Part shown: piece by piece, positions 50,911 to 60,178 of the stretch
Layout: every line of letters starts with the position of its first letter
Position numbering within the stretch: the stretch's first letter is position 1
NCBI GenBank assembly: GCA_036263455.1
Contig: DATAGZ010000003.1
Coordinates: 25,929-89,928 of the forward strand
Reading direction: 5' to 3'
From: DATAGZ01 sp036263455
GTDB lineage: Bacteria > Pseudomonadota > Alphaproteobacteria > Dongiales > Dongiaceae
DNA: 64,000 nt
Notes under the pieces: model-generated
Told to the model about the DNA's origin: nothing
Databases searched by the model: none
The model's input: only the letters and a program-made list of their open reading frames with translations
Program-made: the position numbers and the translations under genes

Positions 50911-52024
50911 AACCCTGGCGCTCTACATCCATTGGCCGTTCTGCCTGGCGAAGTGCCCCTATTGCGATTTCAATTCGCATGTCCGGGAGACAGTGGATGT
51001 GCCCGCTTGGCAAGCGGCGCTGCGCGACGAGATGATCCATATGGCGAGCCTGACGCCGGGGCGGCGGCTCACCAGCCTGTTTTTCGGCGGCGGCACGCCC
51101 TCGCTCATGCCGGCATCCCTGGTGGGCGCGCTGATTGCCGAAGCCGACCGGCTGTGGGGAATTCCAGCCGACACGGAGATCACGCTCGAGGCCAATCCGA
51201 GCTCGGCGGAGCTCAGGAAATTCCAGGAATTTCGCGATGCGGGCGTCAATCGCCTCTCGCTCGGCGTGCAGAGTCTCCGCCCCGAGGCTCTGCGATTCCT
51301 GGGCCGCCAGCATGGGGTCGAGGAAGCCAGGCAGGCGATCGGCTGGGCCCAACGGATTTTTCCTCGCTTCACCTTCGATCTCATCTATGGCCGGCCAGGC
51401 CAGACCGAGGCCGAATGGCGGGTGGAATTCACCGAGGCGCTGGCCTTCGATCCCCGCCATCTCTCGCTTTATCAGCTCACGATTGAGCCGGGCACGCGCT
51501 TTTCCGCGCAGGTGGCGCGCGGCGATTTTGTCCCGCTCGACCCTGACCCCGCCGCGCACCTTTATGCCCGTACCCAGGAATGGATGGAGGCCGCGGGTCT
51601 GCCCGCCTACGAGACATCCAACCATGCCGCGCCTGGCCATGAATCCCGGCATAATCTCAGCTATTGGCGCTACGAGGATTATGCGGGCATCGGACCCGGC
51701 GCGCACGGCCGGCTCACGATCGGAGGCGTGCGCCACGCACTGCGCCAGCATCGGGCGCCCGACATCTGGCTGGCCCGCGTGCAAAAGAGCGGCCATGCCA
51801 CGCAAGCCCAGGACAGGCTCGATCCCGCGACCGAGCGGGAGGAGCGGATCATGATGGGATTGCGCCTGCGCGAAGGCCTGCCGCTTGCGCCGCTCGGCCT
51901 GGCTGAGGATCGCCTCGCGCCGCTGCATCGGGATGGCCTCATCGCGCTCGAGCAAGACCGGCTCGTCGTGACGCCGCATGGCCGACCGCTGCTCGACGCT
52001 ATTCTCGGCCACCTGCTTGCGTAG
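50903..52024 (+). CDS. hemW: heme chaperone HemW (radical SAM, CPO3-like)
   Basis: 373 residues from the ATG at 50903. Cys-Leu-Ala-Lys-Cys-Pro-Tyr-Cys-Asp-Phe-Asn-Ser-His is the CX3CX2C cluster with the HemW-specific following residues; Gly-Gly-Gly-Thr-Pro-Ser, Arg-Leu-Ser-Leu-Gly-Val-Gln-Ser and the C-terminal HemN-like region follow. HemW delivers heme rather than making protoporphyrinogen. The old name (oxygen-independent coproporphyrinogen oxidase) is probably wrong for this branch. Confidence 0.93.
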   Translation: MPETLALYIHWPFCLAKCPYCDFNSHVRETVDVPAWQAALRDEMIHMASLTPGRRLTSLFFGGGTPSLMPASLVGALIAEADRLWGIPADTEITLEANPSSAELRKFQEFRDAGVNRLSLGVQSLRPEALRFLGRQHGVEEARQAIGWAQRIFPRFTFDLIYGRPGQTEAEWRVEFTEALAFDPRHLSLYQLTIEPGTRFSAQVARGDFVPLDPDPAAHLYARTQEWMEAAGLPAYETSNHAAPGHESRHNLSYWRYEDYAGIGPGAHGRLTIGGVRHALRQHRAPDIWLARVQKSGHATQAQDRLDPATEREERIMMGLRLREGLPLAPLGLAEDRLAPLHRDGLIALEQDRLVVTPHGRPLLDAILGHLLA

Positions 52025-52039
52025 AATTCAGCACAATCC

Positions 52040-52756
52040 CTAGAAGAGGGGCCGATTGGGGCCTCCTTCATGGGTGCGGCGCGCGTGGTTGGCGGCAAGG
52101 TGGGCATACCGAACGGGCTCGGGGTGGCGATAGCCTTTGAGGCAACGTAATACCCAAGCGACTGCATCCTCGAGCGTGATGCGATGGCCGATCGAAATAT
52201 ACAGCGGATTGCAGCGCGCTTTAGTGCGCAGCACCATGCCGATGGTCCTGCCGCGCCAGACGAGCGGCGTGGAATCGCCGGGACGCGGCCCGAGCGTGCC
52301 GCGCGGCTCGCCCACCAAGATGGTCTTCGCCACACCGATGGTGGGCAGATCGAGCGCCACCCCAAGATGGCAGGCGATGCCGAGCCCGCGCGGATGCGCC
52401 CGGCCGTGGCCATCGACCAGCACCAGGTCGGGGGGATGGTGAAGCTTGCGGAACGGCGCCAGCAGGGCGGGCACTTCCCGGAAACCGAGAAAGCCAGGCA
52501 CATAAGGGAATCGCGCCTGGCTCGCCCCTTCGGCGGTGCCGCGAAAAGAGAGGTCGTCGGGATCCAGCAGCGCCACCGCCGCATGGATCGGCTCGTCAGG
52601 CTTGCGAAAAGCATGGCTGATATCGACGCCACCCAGCAGGGAAACCGAGCGGAAAGTGGTTTCTTCGATCACGCGGGCAGCGAGATGACGCTGGATGTCG
52701 GCGGCCTGCTTGAGCGATGCGGGCTCGAGCCATTCCTTCGGGATAACCGGCTTCAC
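52040..52756 (-). CDS. nfi: endonuclease V (deoxyinosine 3' endonuclease)
   Basis: 238 residues. Gly-Gly-Val-Asp-Ile-Ser-His-Ala-Phe (metal Asp), Asp-Gly-His-Gly-Arg-Ala-His-Pro-Arg-Gly-Leu-Gly (second catalytic Asp/His region) and Ile-Ala-Cys-His-Leu-Gly-Val. It nicks DNA one nucleotide past inosine to start repair of deaminated adenine. Its stop-to-start neighbour ddpX-like gene lies 9 bp upstream on the same strand. Confidence 0.92.
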   Translation of the reverse strand: MKPVIPKEWLEPASLKQAADIQRHLAARVIEETTFRSVSLLGGVDISHAFRKPDEPIHAAVALLDPDDLSFRGTAEGASQARFPYVPGFLGFREVPALLAPFRKLHHPPDLVLVDGHGRAHPRGLGIACHLGVALDLPTIGVAKTILVGEPRGTLGPRPGDSTPLVWRGRTIGMVLRTKARCNPLYISIGHRITLEDAVAWVLRCLKGYRHPEPVRYAHLAANHARRTHEGGPNRPLF

Positions 52757-52765
52757 GGATTCCTG

Positions 52766-53329
52766 CTAGGCGGCATCGTCCATCATCTTCCGCCGGAGCG
52801 CGCTCTGTTCGATAAGCGGGTATTCGCGCGGCTTGAAGAGCTGATAATGCCACCATTCGTTTTTATAAAAATCCCAGCCAGCTGCGCTCATGATGCCCAG
52901 AAGGAGAAAGCGGTTGCACTGGGCTGTGACAGCGATATCCGTCGCGGCATGGTGGGACCGTTCGGTAAAATCGTCGAAGGGGGTTCCCATGTCGAGGTCT
53001 CGCCCGGTTTCCGCCTCGATCAGGGTTAGATCGATCGCAACCCCGCGCGTATGATGCGAGCCCTTGCGGGGATCCATGACGAAATCGGGGTCGGGATTGT
53101 GGCGCCACAAAGCCCACTGGCCCTCGCTCGGCCGATAGGCGTCGAAGATCTTGAAACGCAGGCCGAGCGGGCGTGCAAGGGCTGCTGCGCGCATGAGGAG
53201 CCGCGCAGCATCCTTATGGAGATAGCAATCGGCATGGCGATAGATCGGCGTGCCCGTGACATTGTCGGAGGTGGCGTAGGCGAGCGCCAGCGTGACGTCG
53301 AATTCTTCGGGGGTAATTTCAATCAGCAT
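52766..53329 (-). CDS. D-alanyl-D-alanine dipeptidase (VanX/DdpX family)
   Basis: 187 residues from the ATG at 53329 (the frame extends to 53428, but the upstream part is hydrophobic and lies over the maeB leader). Zn-site motifs Ser-His-His-Thr-Arg-Gly-Val-Ala-Ile-Asp (SxHxxGxAxD) and Glu-Trp-Trp-His (ExxH). Cleaves D-Ala-D-Ala. No vanA/vanH neighbours, so a role in cell-wall turnover or nutrient use is more likely than glycopeptide resistance. Confidence 0.9.
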   Translation of the reverse strand: MLIEITPEEFDVTLALAYATSDNVTGTPIYRHADCYLHKDAARLLMRAAALARPLGLRFKIFDAYRPSEGQWALWRHNPDPDFVMDPRKGSHHTRGVAIDLTLIEAETGRDLDMGTPFDDFTERSHHAATDIAVTAQCNRFLLLGIMSAAGWDFYKNEWWHYQLFKPREYPLIEQSALRRKMMDDAA

Positions 53330-53348
53330 TGATGCATCGCAGCAAGCC

Positions 53349-53385
53349 CGAGCCTTGCCCAAGCTCGCCAAAAATGCAAGGCTCG
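53349..53385. repeat. perfect 10-bp inverted repeat in the maeB leader
   Basis: CGAGCCTTGC (53349-53358) and its exact inverse GCAAGGCTCG (53376-53385), with a 17-nt spacer, immediately before an A-run and the GGGAGGA ribosome site. Not followed by a T-run in either direction needed for a terminator, so an operator or leader structure for maeB is more likely. Confidence 0.65.
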
Positions 53386-53402
53386 AAAAAAACGGGAGGA
53401 TT

Positions 53403-55679
53403 ATGGATATCGCCAAGCCGTCGATCACCGACGACGACGCCCTGCAATTTCATGCGGTAGGCCGGCCCGGCAAGATCGAGATCGTCGCCTCGAAGCCGCT
53501 CACGACCCAGCGGGACTTGTCGCTCGCTTATTCGCCGGGGGTGGCCGTTCCCTGCCTGAGAATCGCCGCCAATCCCGATACCGCCTACGATTTCACCGCC
53601 AAGGGCAATCTGGTCGCGGTCATTACCAATGGTACGGCGGTGCTCGGCCTGGGTGATCTTGGGGCGCTGGCCTCGAAGCCGGTGATGGAGGGGAAGTCCG
53701 TGCTCTTCAAGCGCTTCGCCGATATCGATTCCATCGATCTTGAAATCGACACCAAGGATGTCGACAAATTCATCGCGGCCGTGCGCTATCTCGGTCCCAG
53801 CTTCGGCGGGATCAACCTCGAGGATATCAAGGCGCCGGAATGTTTCATCATCGAGAGCCAGCTGCGCGAACTCATGAGCATTCCGGTCTTCCACGACGAT
53901 CAGCATGGCACGGCGATTATCGCCGCGGCGGGCCTCTTGAACGCGCTCGATCTGACCGGCCGGCGGCTCGAGGATATCAAGCTGGTCGTCAATGGCGCGG
54001 GAGCCGCCTCGATTGCCTGCGTCGAACTGCTGAAGGCCATGGGTCTGCCGCCGGACCAGGCGGTGCTGTGCGACACCAAGGGCGTCATCTATAAGGGGCG
54101 CACCGAGGGCATGAACCAGTGGAAATCGGCCCACGCCGTCGAGACGCGCGACCGTACGCTGACCGAGGCGCTCGCGGGCGCGGACGCCTTCTTTGGCCTA
54201 TCGGTGAAAGGCGCCGTCAGCCAGGAGATGGTGCGGGCGATGCAGGCGCGCCCCATCGTCTTCGCCATGGCGAACCCCGACCCCGAGATCAGCCCCGAGG
54301 AGGTGCGCGCGGTCCGCCCCGATGCGATCATCGCGACGGGCCGGTCGGATTATCCCAACCAGGTCAATAATGTGCTGGGCTTTCCCTATATCTTCCGCGG
54401 CGCCCTCGATGTACGGGCGCGCACCATCAACGATGCGATGAAAATCGCAGCGGTAAAGGCCATCGCGGCGCTGGCGCGCGAGGACGTTCCCGACGAGGTG
54501 GACGCGGCCTATGCAGGCAAGCGGCTGCGCTACGGTCCCGAATATATCATTCCGGTTCCCTTCGACCCGCGCCTGATTTCTTGGGTGCCTCCCGCGGTCG
54601 CCCGGGCGGCGATGGAGAGCGGCGTCGCGCGCCGCCCGATCGCCAGCATGGACGAATACCGCGCCGCCCTCTCGCGCAAGCTCGATCCTTCCGCGGCCTC
54701 GCTGCAATTGCTGTTCGAGCGCGTGCGTTCCCATCCGCGCCGTGTCGTCTTCGCCGAGGGCGAGGAAGAAAAGGTCATCCGCGCGGCGATCGCCTTTCGC
54801 GCCGCGGGGTATGGCACGCCCATCCTTCTCGGGCGCGCCGAGCGGATTCGGGAGGCGATCGAAAATGCGCGCCTCGGCGATGCCGACGGCCTCGAGATCG
54901 TCAATGCCGCCGTCTCGCCCCATACTCAGGATTACCGCGACCTGCTTTATCGCCGCTTGCAGCGCAAGGGCGCGCTGCCGCGCGACGCCATGCGCATGGT
55001 CAATCAGGATCGCAACGTCTTTGCCGCCTGCATGGTGGAAGGCGGCCACGCGGACGCGATGGTCACCGGCGTCACGCGCGGCTTCTATGTCTGCCTCGAT
55101 GAAGTGCTGCGTGTGATCGATCCCCTGCCCAGCCAGACCCTCATGGGCGTCTCGCTGGTGATCGCCAAGGGGCACATGCTCATGCTCGCCGACACGGCGG
55201 TCCATGAATTGCCGCGCCCGGGCCAGCTCGCCGATTTCACGCAACAATGCGCTTCTTTCGCGCGCCAGCTCGGTAACGAACCCCGCGTGGCGCTGATCTC
55301 CTTCTCCAATTTCGGCAATCCTCAACGCGAAAAGGCCGAGCGGGTGCGCGAGGCGATCGCCGAGCTCGACCGCCGCCAGATCGATTTCGAATATGACGGC
55401 GAGATGCAGGCCAATGTCGCCCTCAATCATGCGCGCATGAAGGAGCTCTTCCCCTTCTGCCGGCTGAGCGGCGCGGCCAATATTCTTATCATGCCGGCGC
55501 TCCACACCGCCAATGCCTCGGCGGGCCTGATGCAGGAGCTGGGCAATACCGCCATCGGGCCGATTTTGGTCGGCCTACGCCGCTCGGTGCAGATTTGCCC
55601 GACAGGTGCGACGGTGAATGAAATTCTCACCGCGGCGGCCTTCGCCTCGCTCGCTACGCAGCACTTGCCAGCAGAATAG
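53403..55679 (+). CDS. maeB: NADP-dependent malic enzyme, MaeB-type with C-terminal phosphotransacetylase-like domain
   Basis: 758 residues from the ATG at 53403 (GGGAGG just 3 bp upstream, short but present). N-terminal malic enzyme: Leu-Ser-Leu-Ala-Tyr-Ser-Pro-Gly-Val-Ala, Phe-His-Asp-Asp-Gln-His-Gly-Thr-Ala-Ile, Asn-Gly-Ala-Gly-Ala-Ala (NADP). C-terminal third is PTA-like (Ile-Val-Asn-Ala, Val-Thr-Gly-Val-Thr-Arg). It decarboxylates malate to pyruvate with NADPH; the PTA domain is regulatory in E. coli MaeB. Its stop overlaps the DMT gene by 26 bp. Confidence 0.93.
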   Translation: MDIAKPSITDDDALQFHAVGRPGKIEIVASKPLTTQRDLSLAYSPGVAVPCLRIAANPDTAYDFTAKGNLVAVITNGTAVLGLGDLGALASKPVMEGKSVLFKRFADIDSIDLEIDTKDVDKFIAAVRYLGPSFGGINLEDIKAPECFIIESQLRELMSIPVFHDDQHGTAIIAAAGLLNALDLTGRRLEDIKLVVNGAGAASIACVELLKAMGLPPDQAVLCDTKGVIYKGRTEGMNQWKSAHAVETRDRTLTEALAGADAFFGLSVKGAVSQEMVRAMQARPIVFAMANPDPEISPEEVRAVRPDAIIATGRSDYPNQVNNVLGFPYIFRGALDVRARTINDAMKIAAVKAIAALAREDVPDEVDAAYAGKRLRYGPEYIIPVPFDPRLISWVPPAVARAAMESGVARRPIASMDEYRAALSRKLDPSAASLQLLFERVRSHPRRVVFAEGEEEKVIRAAIAFRAAGYGTPILLGRAERIREAIENARLGDADGLEIVNAAVSPHTQDYRDLLYRRLQRKGALPRDAMRMVNQDRNVFAACMVEGGHADAMVTGVTRGFYVCLDEVLRVIDPLPSQTLMGVSLVIAKGHMLMLADTAVHELPRPGQLADFTQQCASFARQLGNEPRVALISFSNFGNPQREKAERVREAIAELDRRQIDFEYDGEMQANVALNHARMKELFPFCRLSGAANILIMPALHTANASAGLMQELGNTAIGPILVGLRRSVQICPTGATVNEILTAAAFASLATQHLPAE

Positions 55680-56502
55680 CGCCCAGCGACACCAGGCCGG
55701 CTCCGACGTAGCGGATGGGGCGCATCTGTTCCTTGAGCAGCGCCACGCCCAGAATAGTCCCGAAGAGCGCCGAGGTTTCGCGCAGCGCGGCGACATGGGC
55801 GAGCGCGCCCCGGGAAGCGGCATAGACGGCAATTGCGTAGGAGAGCGTGCTCATCACGGCTCCGCCCGTCATGCTGCGCCAGTTGGCTTTCGCGAAGGCG
55901 AAGATATCCAACCGTTTCAGGAACAGGCAGAGCAGGAGCAGGCTTGGCCCTTCAGGCAGGAACAGCCAGACGATATAGGAAAACCGGTTACCGGCCACGC
56001 GCACGCCGAGCCCGTCGATCAGCTGATAGGACATGATCGTGACCCCGAGCGCCAGGCCGATTAGCAGGCCGCGCGCATGCGCGGCATGACCGCGCTCGAC
56101 GGCAAAACTGAGAATGCCGAGCGAGAGCACGACAATTCCTGCAAGCGCCAGTGGACTCTGCGCCTCTCCAGCGATCAGCCAGGCCGAGGCCGCAATCATG
56201 AGCGGCGCAGTGCCTCGCGACAGCGGATAGACCAGCGTCAAATCCGCCCAGCGATAGCCATAGCCGAGAAGCAGATTATAGATGGCATGGGTGACGACCG
56301 AACCGAGGAGATAGGGCCAGCTCGCCGGCGCGGGAAATGGAACGAAGAAGGCGGCAGGCAAGGCGATCAGGCTGGTCAGGCTGATGAGCAGCGTGACGCC
56401 CAGGAAAGGATCGCGTGCGCTCTTGGCGAGGATGTTCCACCCCGCATGCAGGAATGCCGCGACCAGGATCAAGGCGATGAGCGGGAGGGGCAAGGGCGGC
56501 AT
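55654..56502 (-). CDS. DMT (EamA) family transporter
   Basis: 282 residues, ten hydrophobic segments in two EamA repeats. First repeat Leu-His-Ala-Gly-Trp-Asn-Ile-Leu-Ala-Lys-Ser-Ala-Arg-Asp-Pro and second with Ala-Ala-Leu-Arg-Glu-Thr-Ser-Ala-Leu-Phe-Gly (helix 9). Inner-membrane exporter of metabolites; substrate unknown. Overlaps the end of maeB by 26 bp. Confidence 0.85.
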   Translation of the reverse strand: MPPLPLPLIALILVAAFLHAGWNILAKSARDPFLGVTLLISLTSLIALPAAFFVPFPAPASWPYLLGSVVTHAIYNLLLGYGYRWADLTLVYPLSRGTAPLMIAASAWLIAGEAQSPLALAGIVVLSLGILSFAVERGHAAHARGLLIGLALGVTIMSYQLIDGLGVRVAGNRFSYIVWLFLPEGPSLLLLCLFLKRLDIFAFAKANWRSMTGGAVMSTLSYAIAVYAASRGALAHVAALRETSALFGTILGVALLKEQMRPIRYVGAGLVSLGAILLASAA

Positions 56503-56631
56503 TACTTGTCTATTCCGGGAAAAAATTCCCGGCGCAAGTCTTTCCTAAGGAGACCTCCGGGCGCGCCGCCGGCATTTCCATGCAGGCCAGAGAGATTGGT
56601 GCTACGCGCGCTGCCGTGATAGGTAAAGCGG

Positions 56632-57453
56632 ATGGAACCTGATCGTACCCAGCTGTTGGCCTGGCTCGCCGCGCATGTCGTTGCCGGCGCCGATGAAGCG
56701 CTCCTCGCGCAACCGATCAATTGCTTTGCATCCGTCACCCAGACGGAGAAGCAGCCGGCCGCCCCTCTTTTGCCCGAGCCGCCTCAAAGGTCCAAAGCGC
56801 CGCGCCGCGCCGCGCCGGTTCTTCCCCGCGCGGACCCGCCGGTGCTCGACGAGGGAGCCAACGCAGTGGCGAAAAGTGCGCCAGACCTGGCGGCCCTCGA
56901 ACGTGCGCTAGAGGAATATGAAGGATGCAGCCTCAAGAAGACCGCCACCAACACCGTTTTCGGTGACGGCAATCCCCAGGCCGGGCTGATGGTGATCGGG
57001 GAAGCGCCCGGCGCCGAGGAAGATCGCCTTGGCCGCCCCTTTGTTGGCGCGGCGGGACAGCTGCTCGACCGCATGTTGGCGGCGATTGGATTTACCAACC
57101 GCGAGACCTATTACATCACCAATGTCTGCTACTGGCGTCCGCCGGGCAATCGCAAGCCAAGCGATGCCGAGCTCGCCGCCTGCCGGCCGTTCACGCTGCG
57201 CCAGATCGCGCTCATCCGGCCGCGTCTCATCCTGCTGCTCGGAGGCGTCTCAGCCCAGAATATGCTCGGGCGTACCGAAGGCATCACGCGCCTGCGCGGC
57301 AAGTGGGCGGAAATCGCGGTGGACGACATAGTGGTTCCTGCTCTCCCAAGCTTTCACCCCGCCTATCTGCTGCGCCAGCCGCTCGCCAAGCGCGAGGCCT
57401 GGCGCGACCTGCAGGCGCTTGCCGAAAAGTGGCGCGAGATCACGCCGGCGTGA
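56632..57453 (+). CDS. uracil-DNA glycosylase, family 4-like
   Basis: 273 residues with a Pro/Arg-rich linker (about 45-80) before the catalytic domain. Motif A Gly-Glu-Ala-Pro-Gly-Ala-Glu-Glu-Asp-Arg-Leu-Gly-Arg-Pro-Phe-Val-Gly, Asn-Val-Cys-Tyr-Trp-Arg-Pro-Pro-Gly-Asn-Arg, and motif B Ser-Phe-His-Pro-Ala-Tyr-Leu-Leu-Arg. Fe-S family-4 enzymes use four Cys; here Cys in Glu-Gly-Cys-Ser-Leu and Ala-Ala-Cys-Arg are visible. It removes uracil from DNA. Its stop overlaps the convergent GST by 14 bp. Confidence 0.88.
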   Translation: MEPDRTQLLAWLAAHVVAGADEALLAQPINCFASVTQTEKQPAAPLLPEPPQRSKAPRRAAPVLPRADPPVLDEGANAVAKSAPDLAALERALEEYEGCSLKKTATNTVFGDGNPQAGLMVIGEAPGAEEDRLGRPFVGAAGQLLDRMLAAIGFTNRETYYITNVCYWRPPGNRKPSDAELAACRPFTLRQIALIRPRLILLLGGVSAQNMLGRTEGITRLRGKWAEIAVDDIVVPALPSFHPAYLLRQPLAKREAWRDLQALAEKWREITPA

Positions 57454-58090
57454 CGCTGGCCGCTTTTTCGTGCTCGGCGGCGAGCGTGGCATCCTCGGAA
57501 TCGACTTTGGCGAAGGCTGGCCGCTGCGTCATGCGCGCGACATAGGAATCGATGGTCGGGTGCGGCTCGACGATTCCGAACATCCGTGTCCAGCGCAAAG
57601 CCATGCCCCACAGAATATCCGCGGCCGAGAATCGTGTGCCGAGCATGTAAGGACCGGCTTCGAGCTGGCGGATAATCGCACCGATCACGTCGCCGTAAGT
57701 GCCATAGGGCGAGGAGCGTGCATCGCCCGCGTCGCGCTTCATGAACTTGTCCGTGACCGCAGGCTCGAAGCAGGAGGCATAAAAAACCATCCAGCGCAGA
57801 TAGGACCCACGCAGCGGATCCTTGAGGCCGGGCGCCAGTTCGCGCTCGGCGAAATAATCCGCGAGATAGATGAAGATCGCGACCTGTTCGGTGACCAGGG
57901 TCCCGCCATGCCGAATGGCTGGGACCTTGCCCATGGGATTGACCGCAAGAAAGGCGGGCTTGCGCTGTTCGCCGGCCTTCATATTGACGAGCTGCAGGTG
58001 AAAGGGCGCGCCCAGCTCCTCGAGCAGGATGCGCACGCCCGTCGAGCGGGTCTGCGGCGCGTGATAAAACGTGAGGGATGATTCGGCCAT
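57440..58090 (-). CDS. glutathione S-transferase family protein
   Basis: 216 residues from the ATG at 58090. Thr-Phe-Tyr-His-Ala-Pro-Gln-Thr-Arg-Ser, Asn-Pro-Met-Gly-Lys-Val-Pro-Ala-Ile and Thr-Glu-Gln-Val-Ala-Ile give the thioredoxin half with glutathione contacts; Phe-Ser-Ala-Ala-Asp-Ile-Leu starts the helical half. Lacks the classical Ser/Tyr at the usual first position of some classes, so activity is uncertain. Its 3' end overlaps the UDG gene. Confidence 0.85.
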   Translation of the reverse strand: MAESSLTFYHAPQTRSTGVRILLEELGAPFHLQLVNMKAGEQRKPAFLAVNPMGKVPAIRHGGTLVTEQVAIFIYLADYFAERELAPGLKDPLRGSYLRWMVFYASCFEPAVTDKFMKRDAGDARSSPYGTYGDVIGAIIRQLEAGPYMLGTRFSAADILWGMALRWTRMFGIVEPHPTIDSYVARMTQRPAFAKVDSEDATLAAEHEKAASVTPA

Positions 58091-58152
58091 GATGTCTCCT
58101 TGGCGTTCGATGTTGTAAGGGTAAAGCGCGGGCGGCAGGAACGCCATTCTCT

Positions 58153-60006
58153 CTACCCGCTTTCGTGAAAATGCGCATAGATTTTCTGGGCGGTCGCCCG
58201 GTCGATCCCCGGCGTGCGGATCAGATCGTCGAGCCCAGCCTCGCCGACCGCCCGCATCGAACCGAAATGGAGCAGGAGTGCCTTCTTGCGCTTCGCACCG
58301 ACGCCCGGGATCTCGTCGAGCCGCGAATGGAAGATGCGCTGGGAACGCTTGTCGCGGTGTGCGTTGATCGCGAAGCGGTGGGCCTCGTCGCGCAGCCTCT
58401 GCAGGAAAAAGAACAGCGGGTCCCTGGGATCGAGGGAGAACGGCTCGCGATCGGGCAGGAAAAAACGCTCCCGCCCGGCATTGCGGTCGGGCCCCTTGGC
58501 AATCGCCACGACGGAAATGTCATGGAGGCCGAGTTCGGTCATGACCTGGCGCGCCGCATTGAGCTGGCCCTGGCCACCATCGATCAGCACCAGATCGGGC
58601 CAGCCCGCCCCTCGCCGTTCGGGGTCCTCGCGCAGGCCGCGCCCGAAGCGGCGCTCGAGCACGTGGCGCATCATGCCGTAATCGTCGCCAGGCGTCAGCG
58701 TCGCGTCGCGCAGCGAGAATTTGCGGTACTGATTCTTGAGGAACCCCTCGGAGCCGGCCACGATCATGACGCCATAGGTATGCGTCCCGCCTATATGGCT
58801 GTTGTCATAAACCTCGATGCGCTGGGGGGTCGCCGCCATGCCGAAAAGATCGCCCAGTGCGGCGAGCAGCTTCTGCTGGCTGGCGCTTTCGGCCGACCGG
58901 CGCAGGAGTGCTTCTTTCGCGTTGCGCTCGGCCTGTTCCAGCGGTTTGCGCCGCTCGCCACGCAGTGGACGGGCGATCATGATACGCCGGCCGGCGCGCA
59001 GGCTCAGCGCTTCGGCGAGCAGCGCCCTGTCCTCGGGCTCGATATTTACCAGGACGTGCGGCGGGGGCGTGCGCTCCGCATAGAACTGCGCCAGGAAGGC
59101 GCCGAGAATCTCAGGCGCCTCGGTGTGCCGGTCGTGGCTCGGGAAATAGGCGCGGTTGCCGTAATTGCCATGGTTGCGAAAGAAGAAGACCTGGATGCAG
59201 CTCTGGCCGCCCTCCTGGTAGATGGCGAAGAGGTCGGCATCGACGATCGAGGAAACGTGAATGCTTTGCTGGTTCTGGATCAGCGACAGGGATTGAAGCC
59301 GGTCGCGCAGCTGCGCGGCCCGTTCGAACTGCTTCGCCTCGCTCGCTTCCATCATCGCCGCGGCGAGCTGCTTCTGGATGGTCGCGCTTTTGCCGCGCAG
59401 GAAATCGCGCGCCTGCTGGACCAGAGCGGCATAAGCATCCGGCGCGATCCGCCCGACGCAGGGCGCCGAGCAGCGCTTGATCTGATATTGCAGGCACGGG
59501 CGCGTCCGCCCCTCATAGACATGGTCGCTGCACGAGCGCAGCAGGAAGGCGCGCTCCAGCGCGACCAACGTACGGTTGACCGCGCCAGCCGAGGCGAAGG
59601 GGCCAAAATATTCCCCGGGCAGGCCGCGCGGCCCGCGATGCTTGCAGATCATCGGCGCTTCGGGGTGGGCGGTGAGCAGGATATAGGGAAAGCTCTTATC
59701 GTCGCGCAGAAGGACATTGAAATGCGGCTTGAACTTCTTGATGAGGTTGGCCTCGAGCAGCAGGGCCTCGGCCTCGGTGTCCGTCTGGATGAATTCCATC
59801 GACGCCGTTTCGGCGATCATGCGCTGCAGGCGGTGCGGCATGCGGTTCGGCTGGGTATAGGCCGCCACCCGCTTTCGGAGATCCCTGGCCTTGCCGACAT
59901 AGAGGACGTCGCCGTGGCCGTTCATCATCCGGTAGCATCCGGGCGCGGTCGGCAGTATCCGGACCTGGCCGCGGATTACCTCTATTCCTTCTTCGATTCG
60001 GGACAT
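58153..60006 (-). CDS. uvrC: excinuclease ABC subunit C
   Basis: 617 residues from the ATG at 60006 (the open frame to 60129 is AT-rich non-coding). N-terminal GIY-YIG nuclease as Gly-Cys-Tyr-Arg and Val-Leu-Tyr-Val-Gly-Lys-Ala, UVR/BC-contact region near 210-245, an RNase H-like second nuclease (Asp-Asn-Ser-His, Ile-Asp-Gly-Gly-Gln-Gly-Gln-Leu) and a C-terminal HhH pair. Makes both incisions of nucleotide-excision repair with UvrB. Confidence 0.96.
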   Translation of the reverse strand: MSRIEEGIEVIRGQVRILPTAPGCYRMMNGHGDVLYVGKARDLRKRVAAYTQPNRMPHRLQRMIAETASMEFIQTDTEAEALLLEANLIKKFKPHFNVLLRDDKSFPYILLTAHPEAPMICKHRGPRGLPGEYFGPFASAGAVNRTLVALERAFLLRSCSDHVYEGRTRPCLQYQIKRCSAPCVGRIAPDAYAALVQQARDFLRGKSATIQKQLAAAMMEASEAKQFERAAQLRDRLQSLSLIQNQQSIHVSSIVDADLFAIYQEGGQSCIQVFFFRNHGNYGNRAYFPSHDRHTEAPEILGAFLAQFYAERTPPPHVLVNIEPEDRALLAEALSLRAGRRIMIARPLRGERRKPLEQAERNAKEALLRRSAESASQQKLLAALGDLFGMAATPQRIEVYDNSHIGGTHTYGVMIVAGSEGFLKNQYRKFSLRDATLTPGDDYGMMRHVLERRFGRGLREDPERRGAGWPDLVLIDGGQGQLNAARQVMTELGLHDISVVAIAKGPDRNAGRERFFLPDREPFSLDPRDPLFFFLQRLRDEAHRFAINAHRDKRSQRIFHSRLDEIPGVGAKRKKALLLHFGSMRAVGEAGLDDLIRTPGIDRATAQKIYAHFHESG

Positions 60007-60178
60007 GGTTGCAATTATATCTAAAGTAAAATGGTGCCGGGCAGCTTCAGCAAGTAGTCTATAAGTACTTTTTTTGCAAAATTCGCAAAAAAGCATTTGC
60101 GCCGACGCGGACGGCCTCTGTATAGTCACAGAACGAGCAGCTCTCCGAGTCGCTCATTGATTCTATTGGTTTTTTTGT

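Noticed and set aside
50468..52012. 514-codon minus-strand frame opposite the RsmB-type and hemW genes
   Set aside because: Covers two well-supported plus-strand genes; no signal of its own.
54198..55505. 435-codon minus-strand frame opposite maeB
   Set aside because: Shadow of the malic enzyme reading frame; no ribosome site or motif.
58165..60024. 619-codon plus-strand frame opposite uvrC
   Set aside because: uvrC has its full motif order on the minus strand; the plus frame has none and ends at the uvrC start region.
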